Below, piece by piece: positions 1 through 11,560 of a stretch of DNA of 64,000 bases. The stretch comes from Saccharina japonica (Eukaryota; Sar; Phaeophyceae; Laminariales; Laminariaceae): positions 1,526,652 through 1,590,651 of the forward strand of contig MEHQ01003854.1 of assembly GCA_008828725.1 (NCBI GenBank). The letters run 5' to 3'. Each line of letters starts with the position of its first letter. Position 1 is the stretch's first letter. The notes below the pieces were generated by a model. It did not search any database. It was not told where the DNA came from and saw only the letters and a program-made list of their open reading frames with translations. The position numbers were made by a program, and so were the translations under genes.

Positions 1-12
1 AAGAGCCGTCGC

Positions 13-1168
13 TTAGGGACAACCAAACTCTTCAACACATAATACACGTTTCAGGCCCTTGCCTCCACCAACCATGAAAGGAGGGATAAGCCCACCACCC
101 AGGCACCATCGCGCCCCAGCTTTCATGCTGATCCAAACAGAAGTTTGCTGTAGGTTGTGTTGCTCGTCGCCCTCCTGCCCCTGCTTGCTCCCCTGCTGCT
201 GCTGCTCGTTATCCGTATCTCCCCCTTCCTCCTCTTCTTGCGCCTCCTTGCGTTTCTCGTATGATAGCAGGGCTCGGTGCGCCAGTACCAAACGGCTCTC
301 GACTACCAGAGCGAGCTGTTCCGCCTCGGGGTCTACGCGCGTGCCTACCGCGGGCGGCGGCGATGACGGCGGCAGAGGCGGTGGCGGCAGCAGAGGCGGT
401 GGTGGCAGCAGAGGCGGTAGCAACGGTTGATGCTCCTGCTGCTCGCCCGTCCCAACGCCGTCCGCTTCGTCTCCCCCATCTCCTCCCCCTTTCCCTCGGT
501 CAACCATCCTGTCCTCTTCCACGCTTACTCTACTGTAGGCTCCTCCCCCAGGATCCCCCTGGCACTACATGCAACCACCTCTTCGACCAAGTTATCCTTC
601 GCGTATGGTGGTATCACCTTCGTCACCACCGCGTGCATTTCAACATGGCACGCAGACGGAGCGACCTGCTCTTGCGCGCTGGGACTCACCCAACAAACCG
701 GCTCAATGGGGTTACTCTTCTCAATCGGACCCGGCAGCGGCAGGGCCTCTTGGCATTGCCCATCCTCTGCACTGCTGTCGTCGTTCATCAGCTTGTTCTT
801 CTCTCTCTTTCTCTTCTCTCGTAACTTCCTCTTGCCTTCTCTCCACGATAAGCTGGATCTCGGACATTTGAAATATCAATCCATGCAATACGATCCAAAC
901 CGAATGCTATGCATTCGTCCGTTCAACGAACCAGACCTTCGGCAGCCATCCCAGGAAGACGGGACTCGTAGTCGCTCACCAGTTCAGTGCTCCATGTGCG
1001 CAGCGCCTCCAGTTCCTTCACCCGTCTCAGCGTCTCCCCCATCTCTGCCATCTCCTTATAAATGCCGATCTCCCGCCTCGCTGCTTCTTCCAATCTCGCA
1101 GCAACACTCTCTGATTCCACAGCATTCATCTCGATACGGAAAGACCCGCCCTCCGAGGGCTCTCCCAC
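13..1168 (-). pseudogene. Degraded ORF cluster, possibly retroelement gag-like
   Basis: Three consecutive minus-strand open stretches (1168-923, 788-525, 522-13) have biased, protein-like composition. The first is a charged, probably coiled-coil segment rich in Glu/Arg/Leu. The last has an acidic Gly/Asp start, a long Pro-Leu-rich tract near residues 33-58, and a Glu/Gln-rich segment near residues 95-120. Stops between them break any single frame. Such composition is common in retrotransposon gag proteins but I recognise no domain, so the assignment is inference. The stretch between about 790 and 920 shows no coding signal. Confidence 0.3.
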
Positions 1169-1698
1169 CTGATGCCCCTAGCGCCCCGGGATTATCGACG
1201 ACTAGCTATAGCGTGTTGATTGAATCTCGGGCGCATGACGGGCCCTTACACAGGTGGACAGGGTCAAGGTGCTGGAGCGCTCCTCGATGTAGACACAATC
1301 GTCGTAGTTCAGTAAATACATTATAGGACCTCGGAGTAGAAGTAACGAATCACGCGAGCAGACGAGCGGAGAAAGCTGGCCCGTCCAAGCCCGTTGTTCC
1401 CCCTCAATAAAGCCTCACCAAGTATATGAACTCCCTAATAAGTTTTGGGCACAGTGCCTATACCTGAGGGAAGTTTTGTTGGGATTTGTTGGGACCCAAA
1501 ATATTTCACTCGATAGAAGACGGAAATCCCAGGAATCCCAGGAAAGTTCCTCAAATATACACCAATGATTTTCGAGTTTTGTAGGGATTTTGTTGGGACA
1601 AACGTCAGTGATAGGCAGCACGGTCGCGCCGCCTTTGTCGGACGAGCCGGAGGTGGCGCGCGTGAGCAAGAGAGATACCGTTGTTGCAGCTAGCAAGC

Positions 1699-1742
1699 GC
1701 AAACAATCGACGCCGCTGAGGCAAACAATCGACGCCGCTGAG
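1699..1742. repeat. 22-bp unit in perfect tandem duplicate
   Basis: The unit starting GCAAACAATCGACGCC occurs twice back to back (1699-1720 and 1721-1742). The surrounding 1200-2100 interval shows no recognisable gene. Confidence 0.8.
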
Positions 1743-2111
1743 GGCAGCCCAAACACCATGCTGGTGTAGCGGTGTCTCCCCCCTATAGTTATGTGCTTGA
1801 TGTGTGTCTCGGAGTCGGCGCTATGTCCGTGTGAGAATATGATAGAAAGTCGGGGCCTGAGCAGACTGTACAGCCTGCTGTGCGTCTACGCACTCTCATC
1901 CGCCCAGAGGCCAGAGGTACAAATGTTGAGTGCGTGCGCGCAGCCAAGTCACAGCAACACCAGCACCACACTACAGTACTAGCAGCAGTAGCTTGATCTC
2001 CGCGTATCCAAGGTATGGTGCTTGCAGCAGCGAACAAACGCTGTGCTTGCAGTGGTGGCAGGACGCGTTTCCGTTCAAATTTCAAACAGCAGCAGTACCG
2101 TAGAAGACATA

Positions 2112-2296
2112 GTACCACCCTGTCCGGAATGTAAAACAGCTTTGATACTCATACTAATGCCCAAACATTCCTTATTGTTCCGGACAGAGCATGGACAGAG
2201 TGGTAATCAGCAGTACCACTTTGTCCGGAGGTGTAAGACAGTGTTGGTACTCATATTGATCAACGAACGGTGCTTACGTTTTCGGACAGAGTGGTA
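2112..2296. repeat. Internally duplicated foldback repeat (TACCAC..TGTCCGG)
   Basis: TACCACCCTGTCCGG at about 2113 faces CCGGACAGAG...GTGGTA near 2180-2205. The same arrangement repeats at 2214-2296, giving two successive inverted pairs about 100 bp apart. It looks like a small foldback or MITE-like element that has duplicated internally. No flanking target duplication was identified. Confidence 0.5.
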
Positions 2297-2639
2297 TTGC
2301 CACACGAATAACTCAAAACAAACTCTAAAACGACGTAAAGCGAAGTCTCCCCTAGGAAAACATTCCGATAATTTAATGCCCTAAACAATATTCCCCAGGT
2401 ATAGAATCTGAGCCTACCTGTTGTACATGTTGCAAGCACAACGAATATGTCTGCTTGAGGGCCTTCGCGTACGAGAGGGTCGTGTAGTCGCCACACTGCC
2501 GGCGCTGGAAGCCAATGACACGCAGGAGGATTTAGTGGCGCACCGATCGGAGCCTAAGGTAGTGTTGCGCCCTGATAGTCCACGTCACACATCGGTACAG
2601 CAGGGTCTCAATCACTTTGGCCTTTAACATGCAGACTTT

Positions 2640-4240
2640 CAAACTAAGCCGGGCCATCGTAAAACTCCGGTCCAAACCGTTTGAAGCATGCCCACGTGAG
2701 ACGGATCCGTCGTTCGATTTCGAGTGAGAGGTTAGCGTCTTCGTGGATAATGCCGCCGAGGTATGAGGACTCAGTCGTCTGTCTATACCTCTGACCAGCT
2801 GCTTCGATAACGAGCGGAAGAGCAGGGAATATCTGGTCCCGTGTTCGTAGAAGCATCGGCTCTACCTTCCAGACCGTGGGGCCTGCTGCTTCGAAGACAT
2901 TCACGATGAGTGTCATGCTTTTAGCAACCCCCTCCGCTAACTTCGAGACAATTCCTGTGTCACATACCCCACACTGCACGTCGAACGCATGTCAATGACA
3001 CCTCGTTTCCGATAACCACTTCCTCCTCGAGGTGTACCAAAGGCCTCAATATGTCTTCGTCTTCGCTGAAGCGCACGAGAACAACGTGTACTGTAACACA
3101 GCAACGAAACAAAAGTCGAACAGCATCGGCGACAGCACGCAACATTGTCACGGCCCTTGCGTGACATAGAACCGTTCTCAGTGCTCACCATCATTGGTGC
3201 GTATGCAAGCGCGCATGCTGTCGTGGAGCTGGCGCATGATTGTAAGGATGTTGGTTGGTATGCCAACGCGTGTGAGTGCCTGCCACAGCAGCTCTCAGTC
3301 GACCGAGTCGTACGCTTTCTGCAGATCAGTGAAGCACCTGCATAAATAAGGGTGTTTTACTCTTTCTGGTACGAGTTCTTGCAATCATTGCACAACGAAC
3401 AGCATCTCGACTGTTGATCGTGCAGGACGAAGCCCGCACTGTTTCTCAGGGTATATGCCTCGACCCTCACAGTAGTTGCTTATGCGAGACGCCACAATTT
3501 TTAACAACACTTTGTCTGCATGGGCAACAAACGAAATCCCTCTGTAGTTGTTGCAATCAGTTCGATCCTTCGTTTAGTAAAGTACCTTAATGTTCGCGTC
3601 TTTCCACTTCTTGGGGACTTCTCCCGTTATCCAAACATTGACAAGATTGTGCTGGAAGCATTGACTGGATGAAATCGGAGTGATCGATTTTCAGTAGTTC
3701 GGCCGGCAAGTCGTCTGGTCCTACCGCTTTCCAGTCCGGCATTGTCTTAATGGCTCCCATCATCTCGTTCACAGATGGTCCGTCGCCAAGCGATCGTTCA
3801 AGCGGTCGTGGTGGCAATGGGTCGATGATAGTGGGATCAAGTTTCAGCGATTTCGTGTTCAAGGTTTTGTTGAAGGCTCTCATCCACCGTCGCGAATTCG
3901 CACTTTATCCCGTAGCAGCGTGCCATCCTCGTCCCTATTGAACGGCCCGCTTCTTACTCTCTTGCCCCCCAACCCTACGGTACTCTTCAGGTGCTTGTAA
4001 AGCCTCGCTGATCGTTTTCGGCTAGGAGGCTCTCGGTTTTCGGAGAAGTACTCTTCAAAATACGCAATGTAGTCCTGCAGCGACCACCTCCTGCAGATTC
4101 GCACACGCGGTCCTCAGAGTCTTCCACGCGGTACTATTCCGGGGATGGACGTGCAAGAGCTGTTGCGCATTTCCCCTCGCGGTCCATGCTATGTTGAATA
4201 CAGCCGAGGTTTCGGCAGGTTCGCACCATCCACGCATGCG
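2640..4240 (-). pseudogene. Decayed non-LTR retrotransposon (LINE) reverse transcriptase
   Basis: Reading the minus strand from 4104 to 2644 recovers consecutive blocks of a LINE reverse transcriptase. These are an endonuclease-RT linker (4104-3880), the finger motif AIKTMPDWKAVGPDDLPAELL (about 3750-3690), a GEVPKKWKDANIKVLY block followed by NNYRGISFV, and TDLQKAYDSVD (about 3320). The thumb-side block SYLGGIIHEDANLSLEIERR lies at about 2780-2700. In-frame stops interrupt the strand before TKDRT, in the LFVVQ block and after YDSVD. The expected YADD palm motif is not readable in its usual place. The element is therefore dead. Related debris of the same family lies at 19110-19750 and 54540-55400. 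Confidence 0.85.
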
Positions 4241-4860
4241 TTGCTGGCTTGTGGTGTAGGTGGTACTTCTGCTTCTACCGCTTCGATGATGGTTGTAGTG
4301 GACAGAGAAACCGCACCAGCCATGTTGCGTGGCTGGAAAGGTTGGTTGAGAGTGGAAACGACCCTCGCAACTACGTACTCGCTCACGACACTTCCCGTCG
4401 GTTATTCACACCTGCCGATCAAACGGTCGGCCTTTTGGCGCGATGAACATTGACTAACCCTATATGAACGGCATAATATATTGATACGAAGTGCATACAC
4501 AACGGGACTTATGAAAAAAAACACGAAATTAAACAAATACATATGTGAAATACGTTATCATATGTTGTCATACCCGAGGACGGGGGACACCGGTATATAC
4601 TTTTGAGTGGCCTACCCGCCGCCCCCGTTGCTCACATGTAATACACAGCAGTATACGACACCCGACGTCTTACCCGACCCCAGGGCAAAACCGTGATACC
4701 ACTATCCTTTCAGCAGAAGAAGGCCAAGGCACCCCTACGTTCCAAGGACAAAGCATATTCTCCACTTTTGGGCGCCAGCGGCTGAGGGCTGTTCTCCCTT
4801 GCACCACCTTCAGCTCGGCTTGGTCTCCCTGGTGAGCCTCTGTCCGCCTTGCGCGTCTTG
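4241..4860 (-). repeat. 5' flank of the LINE; repeated at 54540-55400
   Basis: This stretch continues upstream (minus-strand sense) of the reverse transcriptase. It is clearly related in sequence to 54540-55400, for example the blocks around CGGTCCATGCTAT, CGAGGTTTCGGCAG and CCCGAGGAC. It is probably the endonuclease side or 5' region of the LINE but has no intact frame. Confidence 0.55.
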
Positions 4861-5419
4861 TTTCTGTGGTGGATTTTTTTGTCTGCTGCAGACCAATGTG
4901 TACATCATCTGTTTTTCATTAGGCCCCTGTAGTACCCTACCGTAGAAAACAAGAGAATAATACATTTGTCGCTCTGTAGTATGTATAACATGAATGCGTA
5001 CGTACGTGGTACGAAGTGTACGAGTACGTTGGTATATACCCCATCATTTTGAGGCACCAACGAGCCATTTATAGGATAATCATTTTACGTTTACTACACT
5101 ACTGCTGTACGATAGGACAGCAGTGCATACATACACACCGGCACATGCAACGGACATCGTCGACCGGGTACCTATAACACACCAGCTGCAAGGACCAATA
5201 CAACAACAGCAGTGCTTTAGAAGACATGACATTATCAACAGGAGGAGCTGACCTTGCAACGGCTTCGTTGCTCGTCAAGCGAGGACGCAGGCCACCCGAC
5301 TATAAACATCCGTTCATTTTAGATATGTTACTGCTGTTATTGTTATTATAATCTTTGCCATCCGACAATGTGCAGCATGAGCTTCAACATTGATCACTCA
5401 TAACATGCTCTTATTATTA
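4861..5419. other. No gene seen; dispersed-repeat debris
   Basis: AT-rich non-coding sequence. The segment around 5330-5405 (CATCCGACAATGTGCAGC, GAGCTTCAAC) recurs near 8110-8210 and, more distantly, near 57900-58010. This makes it part of a dispersed repeat rather than a gene. Confidence 0.5.
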
Positions 5420-5601
5420 CAAGTAGGGGTCCCTCTATAATGCCGGTTTAATAATGCCGGTGCCCGATATATTGCCGGTGAAATCGCTTGGCACAGATGG
5501 GATTTAAGCAGTGTATCAGTGTGCGGAATAATGCCGGTGCCCGCTATAATGCCGGTATCGAGGCCTGGCACACACCAGCATTATAGAGGGACCACTACTT
5601 G
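5420..5601. mobile_element. MITE with ~27-bp TIRs and TA target site (pogo/Tc1-mariner type)
   Basis: The ends are near-perfect inverted copies. The left end begins CAAGTAGGGGTCCCTCTATA and the right end, reverse-complemented, begins CAAGTAGTGGTCCCTCTATA. The 182-bp element is flanked on both sides by TA (5418-5419 and 5602-5603), the target duplication of Tc1/mariner-superfamily transposons. The interior repeats the motif ATAATGCCGGTGCCCG. It has no coding capacity and is probably a non-autonomous element. Confidence 0.8.
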
Positions 5602-5763
5602 TATTGTTATTATTGTTACCAGGTATTATATTATTAAAAAAAATAATTATAAATTCGTCAGCTGTGCGTTTAACCTACGTATTGTTGCCGCCGTCTGGCG
5701 AAGTGTATCACGAGCTTAAACGCCGATCGCTCAGAAGCACTCCGAATTAAGACACGTCATGCC

Positions 5764-6085
5764 GGTCGCCCCGGTGGTCTAACTGGTAGCCACGAAGCCT
5801 GTAGGGCCGGATGTCGAGGGTTCGATTCTCCCCATGGAGGTTTTTATTCTCAAATGACCCCGACTGTCGAGAGCGCAAACTATAGCGTGGGTAAGCAAAA
5901 TTCGACGAGAGTTGACGAGGGGAGAAAGTGCTGAAATCTTCTCGCGATAAAAATGGAAAGCAAGAACCGTAGTGGGGGAGGAGGGCGAGGAGCCTACTTT
6001 GTGACCCCGGATCTGAGTTACGACTAGGGAGGGGAAAGGCGGAAGTGCGAAGATAATGAATAGGATGGAAAATAAATAAATAAAA
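5764..6085 (+). mobile_element. tRNA-derived SINE, copy 1
   Basis: The head resembles a tRNA with an A-box-like TGGTCTAACTGGTAG and a B-box GGTTCGATTCT about 40 bp downstream. A body of about 230 bp follows (CTGAAATCTTCTCGCGAT, GTGACCCCGGATCTGAG) and ends in an A-rich AAATAAATAAAT tail. The same body occurs at six other places in the window on both strands, which defines it as a SINE family rather than a tRNA gene. Confidence 0.8.
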
Positions 6086-6677
6086 TGCTATATTTAGTGT
6101 CCAGGAAACTACACTTGCGTCGTCGCGCGAACCAGTGTTTTCCTTCGTAGCTGCCTTCAACCGGACATCACGGTTCGGTAGTCATGCACGTACTACTGGT
6201 TGTACGACATGTTCTACCTTGATTGCTTTGCGGCACGTTTTGTCACTGATTTTTATCTCTCACAGCAGTCTGACGCACATAATTTGCATCTCTGTAGACA
6301 GTCAGGCCGGACACTGACTGGGTGTGCGGACGACCTAGCTGGGTAGAAGCAGACAACACCCACTGCCCGTACCTGGTATACCAAACCCCTCGAAAACATT
6401 GCCCCTTGATCCCGCTGGTCTGACGGGGAGCTCAAATCGTTCTTCGTACGTGCCAGGTAGTATACTTGTACACAGTACCAGATATGTATACTATGTACCG
6501 ATATGATACATAAATGACGTGGAAGTGCTCTTGTCCCACAAATCGTACCAGATAAAGTACCAAATATACTACGGTTTTAGTGGTGGTCCGCACATTTTTT
6601 GAGCTTGTCCAAAAGGGTGATAGTAGATCTTTAAAATGGGGGTTTTGTCTTGGTAGTATGTTGACCCTCAGATCGAA
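6086..6677. other. No gene seen
   Basis: Short open frames only and no protein-like signal. The block GATATGATACATAAATGACG near 6500 has a near copy at about 6990, on the other side of the telomere-like inverted tracts. Confidence 0.4.
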
Positions 6678-6898
6678 CCCTAACCCTAACCCGAACCCGA
6701 ACCCTATGCCAGTAGTGGTCAGTGCTTGCTTGGCCAATCAGAGTGCCTAATTAGCTACCTTAGGAAGATCCACTAACAGTGTTTGTCCACTACTGCCAAA
6801 ACGTGCGGCGAAGCCGCGCACGGGTCGAGCCTTAGCCTGGACTAGGGTTGAGGTTAGGGTTAGGGGTAGGGTTAGGGTTAGGTATAGGGTTAGGTTGG
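6678..6898. repeat. Inverted pair of telomere-like (CCCTAA/TTAGGG) tracts
   Basis: At 6678-6704 the + strand reads CCCTAACCCTAACCC and degenerates to CCGAA units. At 6844-6898 it reads TTAGGG units with interruptions (GGGGTA, GGTATA). The two tracts point toward each other around a 140-bp spacer. Within the spacer GCCAGTAGTGG near 6707 mirrors CCACTACTGCC near 6789. This is interstitial telomere-type sequence in a head-to-head inverted arrangement. Confidence 0.75.
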
Positions 6899-7510
6899 GT
6901 CGATGGCTTCTTCTCGTGATTCTATTAAAAAAAAAAACACGTAAAAACAAGAAATCATTGTATGTATGTTTGGTACTTCATCTGGTACGATATGATACAT
7001 ATACATGACGTGGCCGAAATGACTCTTTTGACAGCCCAGTTGCGTTAACATCGGGAAAAACCTCGCCTTCATTTAGATCTACTACTGTACATATATCGAG
7101 AGCTGACACCCGGGGAGATTTTATTGCAACAATATCATAGGTATTCCGAGTTTTAATAACTTGAGCACCAGAGGTGGCGGGCACGCCGTTCGACCGCAAG
7201 AAATACGTTTCATGTATCCAACTCCACGTGCTACGTATGGTGCCGCGCTTTTCAGAAAGGCAAACTTTATCCCTGCTTTCAGCATCAGTTTATCCACCCG
7301 CACCAAGCTTCTCGCGAGTCGCGGACGTACACGTTGCTCTGATGCCGACCACCTATAAGAAAGGCTATCCAACATTCGCTCACTCGTCGAACAACACCGA
7401 AACCAGAGCGCAACCTCCCCGGTTACTAGCGAGCTACGTGGCTCAAGGAGCACAACATTATACCACTGCTGTTAAGGTTGAATCTTACTTGGTATACGAG
7501 TATAAACATT

Positions 7511-7614
7511 ACGGGGGACCATCCTAGTAAATAGGACCACATTTAGTTAGTAAAAATAGGTGAATATATGATTTTTAGTCTGCCCCGTAGGTCCCATTTA
7601 TTATGGTCCTCCGT
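7511..7614. mobile_element. ~104-bp MITE, copy A
   Basis: The left end ACGGGGGACCATCCTAGTAA and the right end ...TTATGGTCCTCCGT are imperfect inverted repeats. The same structure recurs at 9716-9815 with the same internal TAAAAATA block. It is non-coding. Confidence 0.65.
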
Positions 7615-7619
7615 TTTAG

Positions 7620-8960
7620 TAGATCTACTGCTGTACTGCGGTACAATATATACTGTACCTCTGTATAGAGTTGGGTTCGGGCTGGGGCCGGGTTGTCATT
7701 ACAATAGTACGTCATTCCTCGAAAGAAAGGCAGACCGTTACGCACGCGTCGTGGGTAAAAAAACCGTGAACATCTACACATCTAGGGGTGCACAGCGATC
7801 TGAATCCCAGACCCACACCACGCCCCCCACAACAAGTAAAAATAACACCACCAGCTATATATGTATCAGATCAGATCGATAATTTCGTCGAAATGCATGT
7901 TTTTTTTTAGATGTGTGTGATACATACCATGGTACAGCAGTAGTAGTAGATATGTGTGCAGACGTCGTACATTGAAGGACCCAAAATATTTGTACTGGTT
8001 GCTGCCTAAAACTCTTGTACTTTGGGATTCCATGCTACTTCGTACCAGGTATATACAGTAGTATAATATATAATGATATACTTACTGTAGGTATGATGTT
8101 ATTATGAGCAGTTGCCAAAATCGGGCTACTGCTGTTATTATCATCTTTGCCATCCGACAATAATAAATGATGTGCAGCATGAGCTTCAACGTTGATCACT
8201 CAAAACATCCCCGAAAGCAGAAAACCACGGAAACCAAGGAAACCTATGCGCAAAGTCTAACATCCTTCTATGTCTATTTACTTCCCGCCAAGATGTATCC
8301 ACAATGCTCCATTTGTTGTCCTTGCTCCCCCCTTCTTCCCAATATGCACTCTTTACGTTCTATTATTAGGTCCTATAATGCTATTGAGGTTTATGTTTTC
8401 TCGCGCTTTTGGTTTGTTTCTGACACGCACGGCTCGTTCCACGACTCCCGATAGATGGTGCTCTATGTATACGTATGTGTGTACTGGTATGTGTTATTTC
8501 TTACCGCCGACATCCACATCGCATCTGGATTGCTAGCAAGGTAGGTCGTGCTAGCATTGCATTATATGCTCTGATTACTGCATTGCAACGTAGTATCTAT
8601 GCGTCGTTGTTTTGTGACGGTATTTGCTAACTTGTATCTCTCTACGTATGTGGGATGAAGAATCGGCACGGACATAGGGTGTGGTGGATGTCGACGGGTA
8701 AAACTAACGGATTATTGTGCAAAACAAGCACACCCAGTGTCCCTGCCTATTCTCCCTCCTAGAGATATATCAGGTACAAGTTATGTGGTCACAAATCACA
8801 AAGCAACGACGCAGAGACACTACTACTGCTGTACGTCGCAAAACAGTAAGCAGAGCAGGCAATCAATGCAATGCCATGCACGACATAGACGATATTATGT
8901 TCATGCTATCATAGCAATCCGGATGTGTTGAACGAGAGAAATAAAACACAACAATAAACA
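7620..8960. other. No gene seen; dispersed-repeat debris
   Basis: Non-coding. It contains a copy of the CATCCGACAATAATAAATGA...GAGCTTCAAC dispersed repeat (8110-8210). At about 8650-8750 it holds one member of a family with the core GTCGACGGGTAAAA, which also occurs near 11390, 11960 and 57510 and, inverted, near 10850. The latter is arranged with inverted CACACCCAGTGTCC motifs, as in a foldback element. Confidence 0.4.
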
Positions 8961-8967
8961 CGACAAG

Positions 8968-9235
8968 CGGGGGCGTCCGGAAAAAAGAGAAAACGACACA
9001 CCACACCCCCAGAGGTCGGAATAGAAAACCGTTGCAACCGTTGTGATCACATGATGAAATAAGAAAATGGGAAAAAAAAATGATCCTTATTTTCATTTTT
9101 TTTCACTTGGTTTTACAGTAGTAACCCCCCCCCCCCCCCCCCCCNNNNNNNNNNNNNNNNNNNNNNCCCCCCCCCCCCCCCTAACGAACAAAAAATTCTG
9201 TGAGGTGTCGAAAAATAATTTTTCGACCACACTCG
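8968..9235 (+). mobile_element. Non-autonomous element with internal poly-C tract and 7-bp target duplication
   Basis: The insertion is flanked by CGACAAG at 8961-8967 and 9236-9242. It begins CGGGGGCGTCCGG, carries a block AAAACGACACACCACACCCC, an internal homopolymer of C and ends ...CGACCACACTCG. A reverse-complement relative lies at 14407-14630 with its own 7-bp duplication. There is no coding capacity and no strong terminal inverted repeat. Confidence 0.75.
9125..9181. other. Poly-C tract containing a 22-base assembly gap (N)
   Basis: Twenty Cs, then 22 Ns (9145-9166), then fifteen Cs. The gap is an assembly break inside a homopolymer, so the true length is unknown. The related element at 14407-14630 carries an uninterrupted G run of about 21 (14459-14479). 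Confidence 0.95.
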
Positions 9236-9715
9236 CGACAAGACGAAATTATTGAAAATGTGAAAAAAACGAGAAAAAAGAAAAAAAACAAAGAAAAAAA
9301 AAAAAGTGTCGTGCCCTCCCGGAGATTAACAGGCAGTATGAAACGAACGAAAACAAAACGACGTGCGACACGGAGGAAGACTGCGAGAGAGGGACGACAG
9401 GCAACCGAATCACAGGAGAAACATCATCTAGGCAGCCTTGAGGCAGCCGCAGCAGTTAGTTTGTGGTACCGGTACGTAGCACAGACAGGTTCTACATCTA
9501 TCTGCCTACTATTAACAGTCGGTCTGGCACCTTGCTTCCCTGTCTGCCGTCCCCTTCCTGCTTTCGTCAACCGCGGGTTCTCTACGACCGCTGCCCCCCC
9601 CCTCCCCCCATTCCCTTAGGCGCCACGCATACACCGGATGTGTGTCGCTTCCTACTCAATTCCGCCTCATTTTTGTGACAACCACAAAAGACAAGGAAGG
9701 AGAGGAATCTCTCTT

Positions 9716-9815
9716 ACGGAGGACAATAGTAAATAGGACCAAATATTGTTAGTAAAAATACGGAAACATATAGGTTTTTGTGTCTACCAAGGTCGTAGTT
9801 ACTATGGTCCCCCGT
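9716..9815. mobile_element. ~100-bp MITE, copy B
   Basis: The left end is ACGGAGGACAATAGTAAATA and the right end is ...TACTATGGTCCCCCGT. It is the second member of the family at 7511-7614. The interval 9243-9715 between known elements is A-rich then C-rich and shows no gene. Confidence 0.65.
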
Positions 9816-10074
9816 AAAAATCAAGCTACATAGACTGCTACAATACGTACCTGGTACCTAATAAAAACATTAATACGTACCTATTAAATAGAGAAATATA
9901 GAACACCTGAGAAAGTACGGGAGGGCAGAAAGCAACAGCAGCAAGAAGCGACAACAAAATTAGTAAAATAATGTGAATGTTGTGGCATCGCCTGTCGTGC
10001 TGCCCTGGAGAAGGAGCTGCGACGGACAATGCACCAAACAAGAGAACAAAAAAAAAGCAACATATAATGTTGCA

Positions 10075-10446
10075 CCAGGGGGAAACAAACACCGAGGAAA
10101 ACAGCAGTCTAGCCATCCACCAAGCCAGGCAGTACTTTTTCCCACATCACATAAAACGAGGAGGAAAAAAAATTAAAAAAACAAAACCAAATAAAACAAA
10201 ACACGATAGAGCCATGATGAAAACAGTCGTAGAGGTGGGCAACCTAGACAGGTTCTACCGCCAGGGGAAAAAAACAACACCGAGAAAAACAGCAGTTTAG
10301 CCACCCACCAAGCCAGGCAGTACTTTTTTCCACATCACATAAAACGAGGAGGAAAAAACTGAAAAAACAAAACAAAACAACACAAAACAGGACAGCGCCG
10401 TGTTGGAAACAGTCGCAGAGGTGGGCAACCTAGACAGGTTTTACCT
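10075..10446. repeat. ~188-bp tandem duplication
   Basis: The segment starting near CCAGGGGGAAACAAACACCG (10075) is repeated from 10261 with few differences. It includes AGCCAGGCAGTACTTTTT, ACATAAAACGAGGAGGAAA and GAGGTGGGCAACCTAGACAG. The flanking block CTGGCACCTTGCTTCCC (about 9525) also has a relative near 10465, so the duplication may be larger. Confidence 0.7.
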
Positions 10447-10796
10447 TCTACCTACTAGTCGGCCTGGTACCTTGCTGCTCTGCCGGCTGCCCCCTTCCTG
10501 CTTTCGTCCACGGCGGTTTCCTTACGATAGTCGCGACTGTTGCTCCCCCCGTCTCGCTTCCCTTGTGTGCCTGTAGCCTCTATGGTTGCTTGGCTTCCAC
10601 CTGTCACATCTCCTCCAGGGAGCGAACGAGACGTTTTAATTGTGTTTACTTTTCTTTTCTAATATTTTCTGTTTTATTACGTATTTTTTCTCTCTTTCAA
10701 CGGGTATGTATTGCTTGCAGGGTAGGTCGTGCCTGTCGCTTATGGCATTCCGTTGTCTGCCCTGCTTACTGCATTACAGCGTACGTTATTAATAGC

Positions 10797-11275
10797 CGGT
10801 CGCCCCGGTAGACTATTAATAGTGTGTGTATTCTTCACATTAAACCTTCCTTTCTACCCGTCGATATCCTGCACACCCAGTGTCCGTGCCGATTCTTCAT
10901 CCTAAAACGGTACCAGTTCTGTGGTCACAAAACTACGACACAGATATACTACGCTCAGTGCAGTGGTCAGCTTTCAAGGCTACTAGCATTGGTACCCGAG
11001 TTCAAATCCCACCGTGGCGAGATTTGGACTTTATTTGAAAAAATACAAAGGAACCAAGTCCTGAGAGCGCCTTCGTGGCGTGGGTAGGCGCAAATCGGTG
11101 AGGGTCGACGAGGGAAGAAAGGGCTGAAACCTTCTCGCGATAAAAATGCAAGGCACGTACCGTAATGGAGAGGGGGCAAAAGAGCCCACTTAGTGACCCC
11201 GGATCTGAGTTACGAGTGAAGAGGGAGGGATAAACGAAGGGCGAAGATAATACATGGGATGGGCAAATCAAAACA
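10797..11275 (+). mobile_element. SINE copy 2, head interrupted by another repeat
   Basis: The head CGGTCGCCCCGGTAGAC (10797) is separated from the B-box region (CCCGAGTTCAAATCCC, about 10997) by about 150 bp. That insert matches the GTCGACGGGTA dispersed family in inverted orientation. The SINE body (CTGAAACCTTCTCGCGAT, GTGACCCCGGATCTGAG) and an A-rich tail follow. Confidence 0.7.
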
Positions 11276-11477
11276 AAAAGTAATACCTGGTAGCTAATAT
11301 GTCTGAATATGTCGTAGGTTTGTGACCACAGAGCTTGTTGTATCCCTCTAGGATGGAAGGCTCGGGACGGACACCTTGTGCTGCATGTCGACGGGTCCTA
11401 ATAACGGTTATTAAATGTGAAGAACACACACATCATAGTTCTTGTGCTCTTTGTTCTACATGCACATGTCAGCCGAG

Positions 11478-11560
11478 TACTTTGTGATCCCGGATCTGAG
11501 TTACGACGAAGAAGGAGAGAGAAAATATGGGCAAAGATAATAAATGGGATGGATATACAG
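11478..11560 (+). mobile_element. SINE 3' fragment
   Basis: Only the end of the SINE body is present (TGTGATCCCGGATCTGAG through AAAGATAATAAATGGGATGG). It is a truncated copy. Confidence 0.65.

Noticed and set aside
427..1326. 299-codon + strand frame
   Set aside because: Ser/Pro/Leu-rich antisense of the better-composed minus-strand segments; no start context, domain or splice support.
5764..5850. Functional tRNA gene
   Set aside because: The A and B boxes are tRNA-like but the acceptor stem does not close and the same unit recurs with a 230-bp body and A-tail, so it is a SINE head.
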